A stretch of 64,000 bases of DNA from contig AP026539.1 of the NCBI GenBank assembly GCA_026075535.2, positions 4,774,001-4,838,000 on the forward strand, given 5' to 3'. The DNA comes from Tricholoma matsutake (lineage: Eukaryota > Basidiomycota > Agaricomycetes > Agaricales > Tricholomataceae). Position 1 is the stretch's first letter; each line of letters starts with the position of its first letter. The notes under the pieces are model-generated. The model searched no databases, was not told the origin of the DNA, and saw only the letters and a list, made by a program, of their open reading frames with translations. Made by a program: the position numbers and the translations under genes. Shown here one piece after another: positions 1-11,061 of this stretch.

Positions 1-1860
1 GCTACCCTGCCTCCTGCTGTCAAGCATGGCGGAAGGCATGACAAAAGCTGAACTCCCATTGATGATGCTCTAACTATAAAGTATGTCTGTCAAGATGAAT
101 TAAGTTGATACGGTTTCTGATATCTTATTTCTTCTGGGGTAGGAGGAACCAGGAGTCCTGCCTGTGGTGGCCGACACAAAAAAGTCCCCTTTGACTGTTT
201 GGCATGGCAAAAAGCGCCCTCATGGCCAAATGCCAATAGAACAAGCAGACAATGCAAAGTATGTCTGCCCTGCTATAAATTTTCCTCTACTATAATGTTT
301 GCTACCAGTAATACTAGGGATTCTACCCCAACCCCCACTTGTCCCCAGTGACTGAAGTGGCTTACAGAGAAAGGCACCTACAACCATACTTCTAGGTCTG
401 TATTGTTTCTATGGTTTGATCTTTTCATTTTTCCCATGATTGTACAGCCCTCATCTGGCACATGTCAATATTACCTCAGAAAAGGAATCAACATAAGTTG
501 CATCACAAAACATCAATTTACTAAATGTTCATTGGACAGTAAACACAATAAACACAAAACCTCTGTGATTACCACAAAAGCTACAAATGTTTCCAATGAG
601 CCGGAGTCCTTACCAGCGAGTTCTGGCTCAGAAGACAATGTGGGAAATTGTCCTAGAGATTTGCAAAAACATAAGATGTATGTAGCATCTTGCTCTTCCT
701 GGTTTCTTCTCATTTTATCTTTAGTAGGTACGGACCACAGAAAGAGAAAAGGTATGTATCTGAGTATTCTATGTTCTTGTCTCAGAGTTTTTATCGACAT
801 ATTCTTGGTTGTCCCAGAGAGCTGGCGCCCTTGTCTGAAGAAGATATGAGCGACAGCACTGTGAATTCTACAAAAAACAAGGGGTATGTTTTGATTCACA
901 TGTCCTGGTTTCTTTGCACTGATTTTCAGCTGGCACAGACAACAGAAAAAGAAAGGGTGGGCTTTTATTTTTTTTATTTTTTCATTGTTGCCCGTGCTTG
1001 GGTTAACTGTTTCTTAAGACATGCCAGGGAACGATCCCCATACTCTGAAGAGGAATATAAATGTTGAAGAGAGTCTAGCAAAGCTAGGCTGTATGTGTAT
1101 GTGGTATTTTATTCATCATGGGGTCTTACAATTGTCTTTTAATAGGGGCAAACAGCGGAAAGCTAGTCGTCCACAAGAACCATCGGTGATATCTATATCA
1201 TCTGATTCTGAGTTAGGGGATGTAAAACAGCCTTCTTGTCTGGTCGTGGAACACTCCAAGAAAAGGGGTGCGGCTGTGAAGAAGTCCAAAATTTCCTCCA
1301 GATCAATATACGAAGAAGATTCTGACAATCAGGACTTTATTGATGACTCTGAGTTGGTGGACGATGAGTCCAACCACAGGTCAGAGCTGCTTTATTATTG
1401 TCCAGAAGTTTTCTTACCTTATGTGGACACAAAGGTCTCGACATGGGAAGCCTGCCAGGAAAAGGGCACAGAAGGGGAAAACATATTAAATACAATTTAT
1501 TCTCATTACTTTGGGTTTAATGCAGAACCCTTTATTTCTAGCATTGATGACAGACCTACAGCACCTAAGGAAGAAAGATCTCCAACCCCTGAAGAAACAT
1601 CAGAAGGTCTCCAAAAGGATAAAGTGATGGTCAAAGATGGAACCATGCTCAATGAAAGCCTTCAAGACGAGGTGCTCAGGGATGTCTACAAGTCCTTGAA
1701 ACCATTACCATCAGGGAATTGCATTTTTTGGTTCAATTTTGAGACTTGACACTATTTCAGATACGTCTACATGTCGCCGCATAGTTCCAAGGATGTGGTT
1801 GACCCTGATAAGTATATAAAATATTCCCTAATTGCACCGGATTTGTATGGGGTTCAAAAA
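1..1860 (+). pseudogene. decayed multi-exon coding remnant, unrecognised family
   Basis: I do not recognise the product. The stretch looks like many short exons split by small introns: coding-like pieces end at gtatg- or gtaag-type donors and restart after pyrimidine-rich tracts plus AG (for example before 730, 932 and 1146). The longest piece, about 1146-1749, encodes an acidic, Ser-rich, low-complexity region with a basic KKR-type patch. The first two exons (about 10-80 and 140-262) encode similar peptides ending in I/A-K just before the same donor, so they may be a duplicated exon. CpG is scarce. One in-frame TGA (first exon) sits where an Arg would fit. It is probably a gene carried by, or trapped in, transposon-rich DNA. 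Exon limits are uncertain. Confidence 0.35.
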
Positions 1861-2190
1861 GAGTATGTTATTAAAAATTATCAAGCCTAGTTTTGCTGCT
1901 GTTTTGCTCATGGTCCATGGACAGGAACTTGGATGCTGCCCTGGCATTTGAACATTATGGATGTTTCTTAAATCCTGCTCGTGCAAGCCTGTCATTTGTC
2001 AGGGCAAAGGATTCTAGGCTGGTAACCTCTGACACAGGGGAGAATGCGGTATTTTTGATTACCGGCTGTGTCTGGGACACCTATCTCAGGACCCCATACA
2101 GCACAGGCTATGATTCAGACAAATGAGTCCACCGTCTTCATTTGGTCCTGCTCAGCCAGGAATTTCAGTGAGTGGTGGCATATTTAGGCA

Positions 2191-3203
2191 ATGTGTTTGG
2201 GGTATGTGACCTTGTGGGTCCTGTTTTGGGGCCCACATTTGCACTCTCTATGTGAAAAGAGGGCACCAGTTCTGGCTGTAAGTTTTTCATGGAAAACGAT
2301 GGATGCTTTGAGTAGTACTGATCATATCTTAGCTCCAAAAAAGTATTCAGGTGCTCACTTGTCCAAATATTCCTCTCCCACAAAAAGTTCCTCTAAAATA
2401 AACATGGATAACTATCCCAGTTTTCTTGATTTTGATCAGCTCAGTCTGAGTCATGAACTTTTGGAATTGCTTTGGTGGTGCTAACTTGGTTGCATAGTCC
2501 CTATTTTTGATGCAACACAAAAGGGATTTCAGTTTGATCAGACCAGCTTTGACAAACTGAACGATCTGCCCCTATGGGGAGGTGGTAAATGGGACCTGGT
2601 CGACAACTCTGTGGTGACTGTGGGTTTTGCTGCTGGTTCCTTCAAACCAACTGTAGGACAGCACGCAAATGGGAAGGCATTAGCTCTTATGCCTAATACT
2701 CCATTCATAATCGTTCTTGGCATCTTAGGTTAGTTTACGTTCAGTTTGTCCTCAATAGTGCTGTTGTTTCAAAGTGAATGCCTTGCCCTTCATAGTAGTA
2801 TTGCAATATGCTACAGTACAGGTCCAATTCTATTTTACAATTTTTCATACACGTTTCTGAATATACCAGTGTCGAGATGGCCAGACTTGCAGAGAGCATA
2901 CTCAACAAATATTACCCCAAACCCCATCTGTTGACAACAATGATCTGGGATGATGTGCATGAGATAATCATGGACAACTGTAAAGGCCTGGTCCCTGGAC
3001 AGTTGACTCGATGTCGGTGCAAGCAAATCCCAAATGCAACAGTCCCTTCATACTCCCATGACCGATTTCATATATTATCTTTCCTACCGAAGCGCACAAT
3101 GGCATCGTTGCCTTGCTGGCTATTGCATAGTCTGATGCCAGCAAAAATGATTCCAAGGTTTCAAATCCTGGAAATGCCTTTCACTTACCAAGAGTCCCCT
3201 TGA
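2191..3203 (+). pseudogene. decayed coding remnant, continuation of the upstream relic
   Basis: Two open pieces on the same strand as the preceding relic. Positions 2191-2483 encode a hydrophobic then Ser/Lys-rich segment. Positions 2521-2729 encode an uninterrupted peptide with the segments FDQTSFDKLNDLPLW and NSVVTVGFAAGSFKP, which resembles repeated uncharacterised proteins I associate with Agaricomycete genomes (from memory, no search). Positions 2870-3203 hold a third open piece. No continuous frame links them without several introns or breaks. Function unknown. Gypsy-1 is inserted about 130 bp downstream. Confidence 0.3.
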
Positions 3204-3329
3204 GAAATGTGTTGTATAACATTTCAAATTCAATTGGTGTCATATCCTTTACCCATCCTCCCAATTCCAAATTTCCTGATGCCTCCCAAAATGCAGGGAT
3301 GTGGCAGATGTCCTGTGCATCCATGCATT

Positions 3330-3334
3330 GTCCA
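3330..3334. repeat. target-site duplication, left copy (GTCCA), Gypsy-1
   Basis: The 5-bp GTCCA directly before the left LTR is repeated exactly at 9547-9551 after the right LTR. Five bp is the usual target duplication for Ty3/gypsy integrases. Confidence 0.93.
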
Positions 3335-3736
3335 TGTTAGGGCGACACCCACTATCTGCTAGCTAAGACCATGTGGGTTCTCTCTACAAGAAGGGGGCAG
3401 AATCTGCACTCGTGATGGGGGAACTGATGGTTTTGATGTGAGGGGTTATTAATAGATGAGTTGGTTGAGAAAGGCCTTTCACACCAAAAGCGTAGGTGGA
3501 ATACCTAAGAGAACACAACTGGGGTCCCCTAGGCATATATTTAGGGTTTATATACTATGTTACATATATTGTACATTGTTGTTACTGACACACTCGTACA
3601 TGCATGTACATTTTGATGCGTGCGAAATAAAATTCTCATGCTATCAAAGTGTAGCATCATTTGGCATCATGTAGCATAATTTGACATAATAAAATAAAAA
3701 TGAAATTTTATTAGGTAATGGGGTGGTTTCCTAACA
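3335..3736 (-). repeat. Gypsy-1 3' LTR (402 bp)
   Basis: The left LTR, which is the 3' LTR of this minus-strand element. It begins TGTTAGGG and ends CCTAACA. It matches the right LTR over its full 402 bp without gaps, with 17 transitions. Confidence 0.95.
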
Positions 3737-3739
3737 TTG

Positions 3740-3749
3740 CCCCCCTTTT
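3740..3749 (-). promoter_or_regulatory. Gypsy-1 polypurine tract
   Basis: On the minus strand AAAAGGGGGG lies 3 nt before the 3' LTR, the expected place for the plus-strand primer in reverse transcription. It overlaps the predicted end of the pol frame (TAA at 3748-3750). Confidence 0.8.
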
Positions 3750-6700
3750 ATGCCTCGACTTCCAGGTGAGAAAATATTACGTCTGTCCCCTCTGTGAAAT
3801 TTTGGTAAGGCCAGAATTTCATCCCCTCATACACCATTCTCACAATGCGACGTGGAGCATTTGGATTACATTTAAAGAATTGGGCAATCGCGTTACGCAC
3901 TCGCTTACAGTTCCCACAAATTATTTTTGTTGGTATAGTTTTTCCACTTTATTAAGAACTCCAATTTGTTCTGTCGAAGACGTGAGTCTAGAATTTCTTC
4001 AACTATGTATTCTGGAGCATCTTCTACTATTATTGGAGGTTGCAGAGTAGTTTGTTGGCCAGGAATAGTGGGCGGGTGGTAAGGGCATAGGTGGGATACG
4101 TTAATCTCAGGATCAATCTTGAATGATCGGGGTAATTTTAGCACTACCGCATTAGGCGAGATTACTTTAGAGATCGCATATGGGCCAACTTGTTTTTCTG
4201 TAAGTTTCCTCGAAGGTCGTGGAATATTCAGGTCCTTGGTACTTAGCCATACCAAGTCACCAACTTTGTACTCTGGAGCGCGTGCTTGAGTACAATCCGT
4301 GTGTCGCATCATGTCATCACATGCTTTCTTCAATGCTGCCTCTGCTTCCTCTTGTACCTTTTGCATCTTAGATACAAAGTCTTCTACCGACTGTACTTTG
4401 ACTTCCCTTCTGGGTTCTACTCCCATGCGAGGATGATATCCATAATTCGCGAAAAAGGGTGACATACGAGTAGCTGAATGGAATTTGTTATTGTGGGAAA
4501 ATTTGGCAATTGCCAGCCATTCAGGCCAGTCGGTTTGTCGGTAGTTGACAAACATACATAGGTACTGCTCCAACTCCTGGTTCATTCTCTCTGTCTGCCC
4601 ATCAGTCTGTGGGTGATATGCCATAGATAGTTTAGTTTGAATCCCCAATATGTTGTTCAGCTCTCGCATAAATGTGGAAGCAAATTGTGGTCCACAATCA
4701 GAGATAACAATATCGGGTAACCCATGTAACCGCCATACCTGATTTAGATAGAGGCGCACCAAGCCCAATGATGAGGTTTCTGTAGTAGTAGGAATAATAT
4801 GGACCTCCTTTGTAAAGCAGTTGCATACTACAAATATTGCATTGTACCCTTGAGCCTCGGGTAATCCGGTAATAAAATCCACAGATATATCTCGCCACAG
4901 CGCTTTAGGTATAGGGTTCGGCATTAATTTTCCTGCAGGTTTTTCTGGAAATTTCTTCCCCCTCATGCACGTATCACATCCATCCACATACCCCAACACA
5001 TACTTCAAAATTCCGGGCCACCAATAATTTCTCATTACTAATTCCAACGTCTTCCATCTTCCTGGGTGTCCGGCAGTCGGCATATTATGATGTAACCGGA
5101 CAATCTCCCTTCGCAAATCCTGATCCTTTGGTACATACACTTTTCCTCAAAACAACACCAACCCTTGTTCCTCAGCCTATTCATCTCCTTTAATATTACC
5201 TTTCTTCTCTCCCTTCAGAGCTTTCACAGCTTCCACTACTTCATCGTCCATTTCCGAACATTGTCTAATTTTAGACAACATTTCCATTTCCGAGCTATCT
5301 ATTAATAGATGCCCTTGATCCATAGCGCAAATGCGAAAGTATTTGGGTTTGAGTAAGGTAACATTTTTATTGTCCTCCTCCACCCCCCTTTTAGGATCAA
5401 TATGTCTGGATAATGCATCTGCTTTCCTCATTAAGCTTCCCACTTTGTGGACCAAGTGAAAATTGAAACGCAATAGGAATAGTGCCCAACATGCTTGCCA
5501 GCGATTAAGCTTTTTAGCGGACATGAAGTATTGCAGATTTTGATGATCCATCCAGATCTCAATCTGATGCATACATCCCTCCAAATAATGCCTCCATGCC
5601 TCCAATGCTCATATTATCCCCAACATCTCTTTGTCATGCACATCATAATTCCTTTCCACATCATTCAACCCTTGGGACAAATATGCACAAGGATGCCATT
5701 TGTCATCTTCACACAGCATTGATAATACCGCTCCAGTAGCAAAGTCAGATGCATCGGATTCCACTTGCAAAGGGCGTGTGAAATCCACTGGGGCTAATAT
5801 TGGTCTCTCCACAAACGTCCTCTTCAACTCCTCAAACGCTGTCTGCTGCTGCTCTCCCCACCTCCACACTACTCCTTTTTGTGTAAGGTTATGTAAAGGT
5901 GCAGCAATTTTAGAAAAATTGTGCACAAAGCGACAATAATAATTTGTGAGTCCCAAGAAGGCTTGAACCTCCTTGACACGGGTGGGCACAGGCCAATCTG
6001 TGATTGCCTGTACCTTGATTGGATCCATTTTGATCCCGTCAGGGCCGATCAATAATCCTAGGAACTCAATCTCGCTTGCCCCAAACACACACTTCTCTAG
6101 TTTCAAAAATAGATCATTCTCCGCTAACCTCTGTAACACCTCCTGCACTATCGCCTCATGATTCTCTTCATCCTCCATGAATATCAGAATGTCGTCAATA
6201 AATATTATTACCACACCTTTGTCTATTACATCCTTGAAAATGTCGCTCATCATATTTTGAAAGGTTGGGGGACTATTAGTCATCCCAAAAAACATGACAA
6301 GCAGCTCGAAGGATCCTCGACGCGTGGCAAATGCAGCCTTCCACTCATCTCCTTTCTTTATTTGTACATTGTTGTATCCCCATTGTAAATCCAATTTTGT
6401 AAAGACTTTGGCTTTTCCCACCTTGTCAATTATTTCTGAGATCAACGGCAGGGGGTACACGTTCTTCACTGTCCACTCATTCAGATACCTATAATCTGTA
6501 CACATCCTCTTCCTTTGGTCTTTCTTTGGCATGAAGAATATTGGTGACATCTGTGGTGATTTTGAAGGTCGTATGTATCCTTTGCGCAATTGCTCCTTCA
6601 GGAATGCATCCACTTCTTCTTGTTCCATTGGAGATAATGGATGTATCTTCGACTTCTTCAGCACAAACCCTGGCTTCATCTCAATCGCATGATCCCATGG

Positions 6701-7591
6701 CTTCCACACTGGCATTCACTCAGACTCCTTCTTCTGGAACACTGACAGATATTCATGATACACTTTTGGCACCCATTCCTCCACTGGCTTCTCCACCTTC
6801 ACAATATTCTTGTCCCATGACTGTCCTCCACGAATTGCTCTAAAGGTTTGCTTCTGCTCTTCTTTCTCAATCATGACTGGAACTTCCTCATTTGGCATTT
6901 CCTCATCCTCCACTTCCTGCATCATAACAGAATACTTTCTCAGACATTCTTTCTCTTTCTTTTTCCTTTCTTCCTTCTTCATCTTCCTCCCATACACATT
7001 ACATTCCTTAGGACAATGAGTCATTTGTACTTTCCCAGTTTTCCAATCAATTTTGGGATTATGCTTCTGTAACCATGGACATCCTATTATTAGATTGGTT
7101 TTCCCAAGATCGCACACTTCAAATACTGCTCGCTCCTGATGCTCCTGATACTTTAGTACCATAGTCACCTCCTCCTTGATAGTTCCTCCACAATTGACTG
7201 TTCCATCAATATTGTACACCATTATAGGTTGCGCCAGCTTGCATGTGTTAATACTGTTTCTGGTAATTAAGAACCAATTAATAAATAATCCTGTAGCACC
7301 ACTATCAAGCAATGCTTCCACATCAATCGCTGCATGCATGTCCACTGTCTTCAGTCCCACAGTCAAGGTGATTTCGGGTTCTATTCGCGCAGAGGGAATA
7401 AAGAATTTAGGGGTTTTTGGAAATGACATATGACAATTTTCTTTGTCATGTGATTGACAACAGTTGTACTCCTTTTCATCACATGATTCAGAATGGTTGT
7501 ACTCCTCCTCGATTTCCTTTTCTGATTTGCTCTGGGTTTCCTTGGATACTAATACATTGTAACGATTCTGGGTCACCAATGGGGAAACCAC
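3748..7591 (-). pseudogene. pol: Gypsy-1 pol: protease-RT-RNase H-integrase-chromodomain, interrupted
   Basis: Domains run in order on the minus strand. The protease has DSGAT (about 7300). The RT has the FIDD catalytic motif (about 6200). RNase H follows (5177-5605) and includes the conserved DALSRH end. The integrase has an H-H-C-C finger (LHHN... CDTC, 5100-4960), a D,D,E core (VDFITG, ISDCGPQF, GQTERMN) and a C-terminal chromodomain (EYIVEEILDSR... WKNYT, about 3990-3910). The frame is cut by TGA at 6716-6718, 5609-5611 and 5157-5159 and by TAG at 5177-5179. The TGA sites fall where related elements carry Arg (for example ES-R-MPV and II-R-AL). A 1-nt shift near 3905-3915 separates the chromodomain end from a further 45-residue tail that stays open to 3748. 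Catalytic motifs are kept, but the copy is dead. Confidence 0.9.
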
Positions 7592-8680
7592 TCTTCCACA
7601 AAATTCTTCTGCTTGCCTTCCTCCAGCTTCACTTCCTCAATTGTAGCTTCCCTAATCTTTCTTTTCTGCCTACAATTCCTAGAAATGTGTCCTAACTGCC
7701 CACAGTTAAAACATTTAAGTGGGGCTCATCTCCCTGCTTGATCAACCTCCATTGCCTCTGCTGGTGCTGCTGACTCCATAACTATAGGTGTCACTGCCAT
7801 AGCTGGTGGCTGTGCCCTTGGAGCTTGCACCTGAGGTGCCTTTCCTTTCTCAGACTTTCCTCCTGATGACTTTCCAAATTTACTACTTCCATACATCATC
7901 TTTGACTCCGCCTGTTCCTGCCGATATTGCCGGTCAAGGCGCATCGCCCAGTTATACCACTCGTCCAACTTCTCTGGCATAGAAGGTAGTTGGTAGATAG
8001 ACTTGAATAAAGAGGGATTTAATCCTGCTTTCAAAAACTCTACCAATGCAGCTTCTCCCATGTCCATTTGCAAAGCTTCTGCTTTGAACTGCAAAATAAA
8101 TTCATCCGCCGTTAGGGAACCTTGGCGCATGGTCTTTAATTTAGCATTGGCTGTTGCCTTTGGATTAGGGTCTCCAAACTGTGCCTCCAATCTCTCCAGA
8201 AATTCCTTGAAGGTTGCAAATGGTTTATTTCCCATGGCAATTTGATTAATAGCCTTGTTTCTCCAGAACTGTGCTTTTCCCCCCCTGAATGTATGAGAGA
8301 GCAAACATAATCCTAGACTTGGCTGTACAAAACTCTGGCTTCCTCCCATGGATATACAATACTATAGAGCTGATGAAGGATTTTGTATTCTCCATGGTAC
8401 CGTCAAAGATTTGCAGGGCCACATACTTAGGTAAGCGCACTTTTCCATTTCCGGATTTCTCTGCCGTCTCATCCTCCTGTGACATCCACTCCACCATCTC
8501 CTCCATCTCATCATCTCTTTCTCCTGTCATCTCTGTCTGTACTTCCACTTGTCTGGGCTGTGATGCTGCCAACACTGACACTAATTGCGACATTTGCACT
8601 GTAAGCACATCAATTTTTGCCTCTAGTGCTGGTATGGGAACAGGATTAGGGCTGGGATTAGAAGTTGAAGGTTCGGACAT
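7573..8680 (-). pseudogene. gag: Gypsy-1 gag with CCHC zinc knuckle, frameshifted
   Basis: The frame opens at 8680 (MSEPSTSNP...) and encodes a gag capsid-like region (YIQGGKAQFWRN, LKTMRQGSLTADEF, FLKAGLNPSL). It ends with one nucleocapsid zinc knuckle, C-x2-C-x4-H-x4-C, at 7672-7713 (CFNCGQLGHISRNC). Two lesions separate these parts: one extra base in a run of seven Gs (plus-strand C7 at 8279-8285) and a TGA at 7726-7728 just before the knuckle. The gag frame stops at 7573-7575 and the pol frame overlaps it in another phase. Whether gag and pol were originally one frame cannot be settled from this copy. Confidence 0.85.
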
Positions 8681-9130
8681 AATTGCAAAATCTGTGATGA
8701 ATCACTTCTTTGACAAATTCAAGATTGGTTCTTTGGGACCTCTCCAAATGTTTATGGGTCACGTGATGGTTCGTCAATTGTTCGTCAATTGTTCGTCATT
8801 TGTCAGGCGCCTAATTTGACACTTCGGATCAATAACCCTTCCAACAGTGCCTGATCTCGGAGATAACACTGAATTCAGCTTGTAACTAAAATAGTTGTCC
8901 AAATAGAGTGATGTAAATCATAACTAAACCAGATCCAATTGGTTGTCTGGTTGCAGCTGTCCTAATGACGAGCGCTGCCTCTCGATCACTGGCAGTTGCA
9001 ATGTAAGGCGAGGCCTGGCATCAGCTTATGAAAGAAAAGGTAGATTATGTATGTACAAGTACTTCCAGCTCATGCTGAAAGGATGTGGTGCAGTGAAATG
9101 CACAAGTAAGAGAAAGCACACTGATATGGG

Positions 9131-9142
9131 CAGTTGTGTTCT
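9131..9142 (-). promoter_or_regulatory. Gypsy-1 self-priming site (PBS)
   Basis: Read on the element's sense (minus) strand, AGAACACAACTG lies 2 nt downstream of the 5' LTR. It is perfectly complementary (12 of 12) to the sense strand of the LTR at 9320-9331. I see no match to common tRNA 3' ends. In Tf1-type elements the first nucleotides of the transcript fold back onto the PBS and prime minus-strand synthesis. The LTR site lies 33 bp downstream of TATATAAA (minus strand, 9357-9364), which agrees with its being the transcript 5' end. Confidence 0.7.
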
Positions 9143-9144
9143 TC

Positions 9145-9546
9145 TGTTAGGGCGACACCCACTATCTGCTAGCTAAGACCATGCGGGTTCTCTCTACAAG
9201 AAGGGAGCAGAATCCACGCTCGTGATGGGGGAACTGATGGTTTTGATGCGAGGGGTTATTAATAGATGAGTTGGTTGAGAAAGGCCTTTCACACCAAAAG
9301 CGTAGGTGGAATACCTAAGAGAACACAACTGGGGTCCCCTAGGCGTATATTTAGGGTTTATATACTATGTTACATATATTGTACATTGTTGTTACTGACG
9401 CACTTGTACATGCGCATACATTTTGATGCATGCAAAATAAAATTCTCATGCTATCAAAGTGTAGCATCATTTGGCGTCATGTAGCGTAATTCGACATAAT
9501 AAAATAAAAATGAAATTTTATTAGGTAATGGGGTGGTTTCCTAACA
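9145..9546 (-). repeat. Gypsy-1 5' LTR (402 bp)
   Basis: The right LTR, which is the 5' LTR for transcription on the minus strand. It contains a TATATAAA box (9357-9364) oriented toward the element. It pairs with the 3335-3736 copy. Confidence 0.95.
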
Positions 9547-9551
9547 GTCCA
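9547..9551. repeat. target-site duplication, right copy (GTCCA), Gypsy-1
   Basis: GTCCA immediately after the right LTR, identical to 3330-3334. Confidence 0.93.
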
Positions 9552-9631
9552 TAGGCATTTTTGTCACAGAAATAAATTGGTGGATGAACTAACAATAACT
9601 TCTTGTACAACTCCTGCCAATCAGACAGATG

Positions 9632-10870
9632 TCAAAACATTTGTTCTTGCTGGTGTAGAAAATCTGTGTGATATGTAACATCTCTGAAAATCAATGCACT
9701 AAAAAGTCCTTCCCAGGTGGATATTGTGTCCAGGCTGAATGGCCCTCCAGGCTCCAGGGTGCGTAGACAAGAGGGCATGTAATTGCAGAATGGGAGCTTT
9801 TTATCAGCATTTTCTTGAACATGTGAGAGGAAAGTGGCCATGGCCATTGCATTGTGTTCCTCTTGGGTTTGGCCATGATTGTGAGGAACAATAATGTGCT
9901 GGTGTAGATGGTCCAAAAATGTGTATAGAAGCTTGATTTGGCTGACAAGCCTGTGCATCTGTGCCTCATCTGGGACCACTAATGTGTTTCTGGGTGAGGG
10001 AGATCTGGGAGTGCGTGGCCTTGAAGATTTAAACTCATTAATGACCCAAGAAGACAAAGCCATCTCTCCAGGACACAGCTTTCCAAAGTGGCACCCAATT
10101 TGGCTGTAAATCTCCCTCAATTTGCTGCTGGTCTGCACCAAGGCAAGGTGGCAGAGTTTGCTCAAAGCCCACTTTTGGAGATCAGTTCGAGTAGGATTTT
10201 GAGGGATATTCTTGAACAAAACACAAGAAACCGATGATGCTACTTGCCATACAGGCTGAAGAAACAAAGTGTCGCAACCTACAGCATCCACAATCTCTTG
10301 AACAAAGAGTGCCCACAAATGGAAATTTGGTTCAGAAGGAAAGTCAAACCATTGAACAAGAATTTTTTGCAGCAGGGTCTCCACATCCCGTAATCTTGCC
10401 TGTGAACTTTCCAAGTCATACCGATGATTTATGCAGCCAATATGGCGATAGATAGGTACAGCTGGGGAAAGACCAGGAATAAAATCGTCTATGTGAAGTT
10501 CTGTGGATATTTGTGGCTGAGAATTGAGTAAACCCTCTACACAGCACCATAGAGGACGCAACCAGTGGCTATAGTTCTGGTACGAGTCCTTGATTTCGCC
10601 TTCCAACCATTCCTACAATACAAGATTCAGGAGCAAAAGGCGGTGGTGTACTATCTGCAACACGAATTCGATAGTGGTGTGACTCACGATAAGTCAGTTG
10701 AACTGATGGAGAAGGTTGACCATGATCAATGGAGCATCGTTCTGTCCCATAGCATAATACAAGTCTGAGTCTATAAGGTCCATGTAACTCAGAGCTGCAG
10801 CTAGGTCACTGCCTGATGTACGTTCAATGGATCCAAGCAGCTCTAGTAAATATTCTTCTGTAATGGCCAT
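9632..10870 (-). pseudogene. unrecognised protein-coding region, probably decayed
   Basis: The same minus-strand frame runs from an ATG at 10870 to the stop at 9632 and is broken by a TGA (about 10698) and a TAG (about 10617). The downstream open part (10606-9632, 324 codons) is rich in Trp, His, Leu and Cys, with no signal peptide, membrane segment or motif that I recognise. The upstream part (MAITEEYLLELLGS...) looks helical and acidic. Uncharacterised proteins of this flavour occur in Agaricomycetes as repeated genes; that is an impression, not a search result. If a short intron removes the TAG region, the gene could still be functional, but the TGA argues against it. Low CpG suggests transposon-like decay. 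Confidence 0.45.
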
Positions 10871-11053
10871 TAGAGGCGACTTTGGACAAGTTCACGGATC
10901 AGTCTGTTGATTCTCTATAAGAAATGGAGTAAGCCTGCTGTTAATTACTGGACCACAGACCCTGACCTTTGTAATTGATGTCCATATTATTCTGAGCTCT
11001 GTTGTCCAGGCTAGCATTTCTGGCTGAATGTACAGAATGAGATTCTATCGTGA

Positions 11054-11061
11054 TCTACCAC
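11054..11061. repeat. 8-bp target-site duplication, left copy, hAT-A
   Basis: TCTACCAC directly before the element, repeated exactly at 11582-11589. Eight bp is diagnostic of hAT transposition. Confidence 0.9.

Larger units (their letters stand above)
3335..9546 (-). mobile_element. Gypsy-1: complete but inactivated Ty3/gypsy chromovirus
   Basis: A 6,212-bp LTR retrotransposon read on the minus strand. It has 402-bp LTRs at 3335-3736 and 9145-9546 with TGTTAGG...CCTAACA ends, a GTCCA target duplication, a polypurine tract next to the 3' LTR and a self-complementary primer site next to the 5' LTR. The internal order is gag with a CCHC knuckle, protease, reverse transcriptase, RNase H, integrase and chromodomain, which is chromovirus order. 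The chromodomain and self-priming layout fit the Tf1/sushi group. The frames are broken by four TGA stops, one TAG and at least two frameshifts, so this copy cannot make its proteins. The LTRs differ at 17 of 402 positions, all transitions and 16 of them CpG-type. Confidence 0.95.

Noticed and set aside
8240..8350. Programmed frameshift in Gypsy-1 gag at the G7/A4 run
   Set aside because: The shift lies within the capsid region, not at a gag/pol border, and other stops already inactivate the element. A slippage mutation is simpler.
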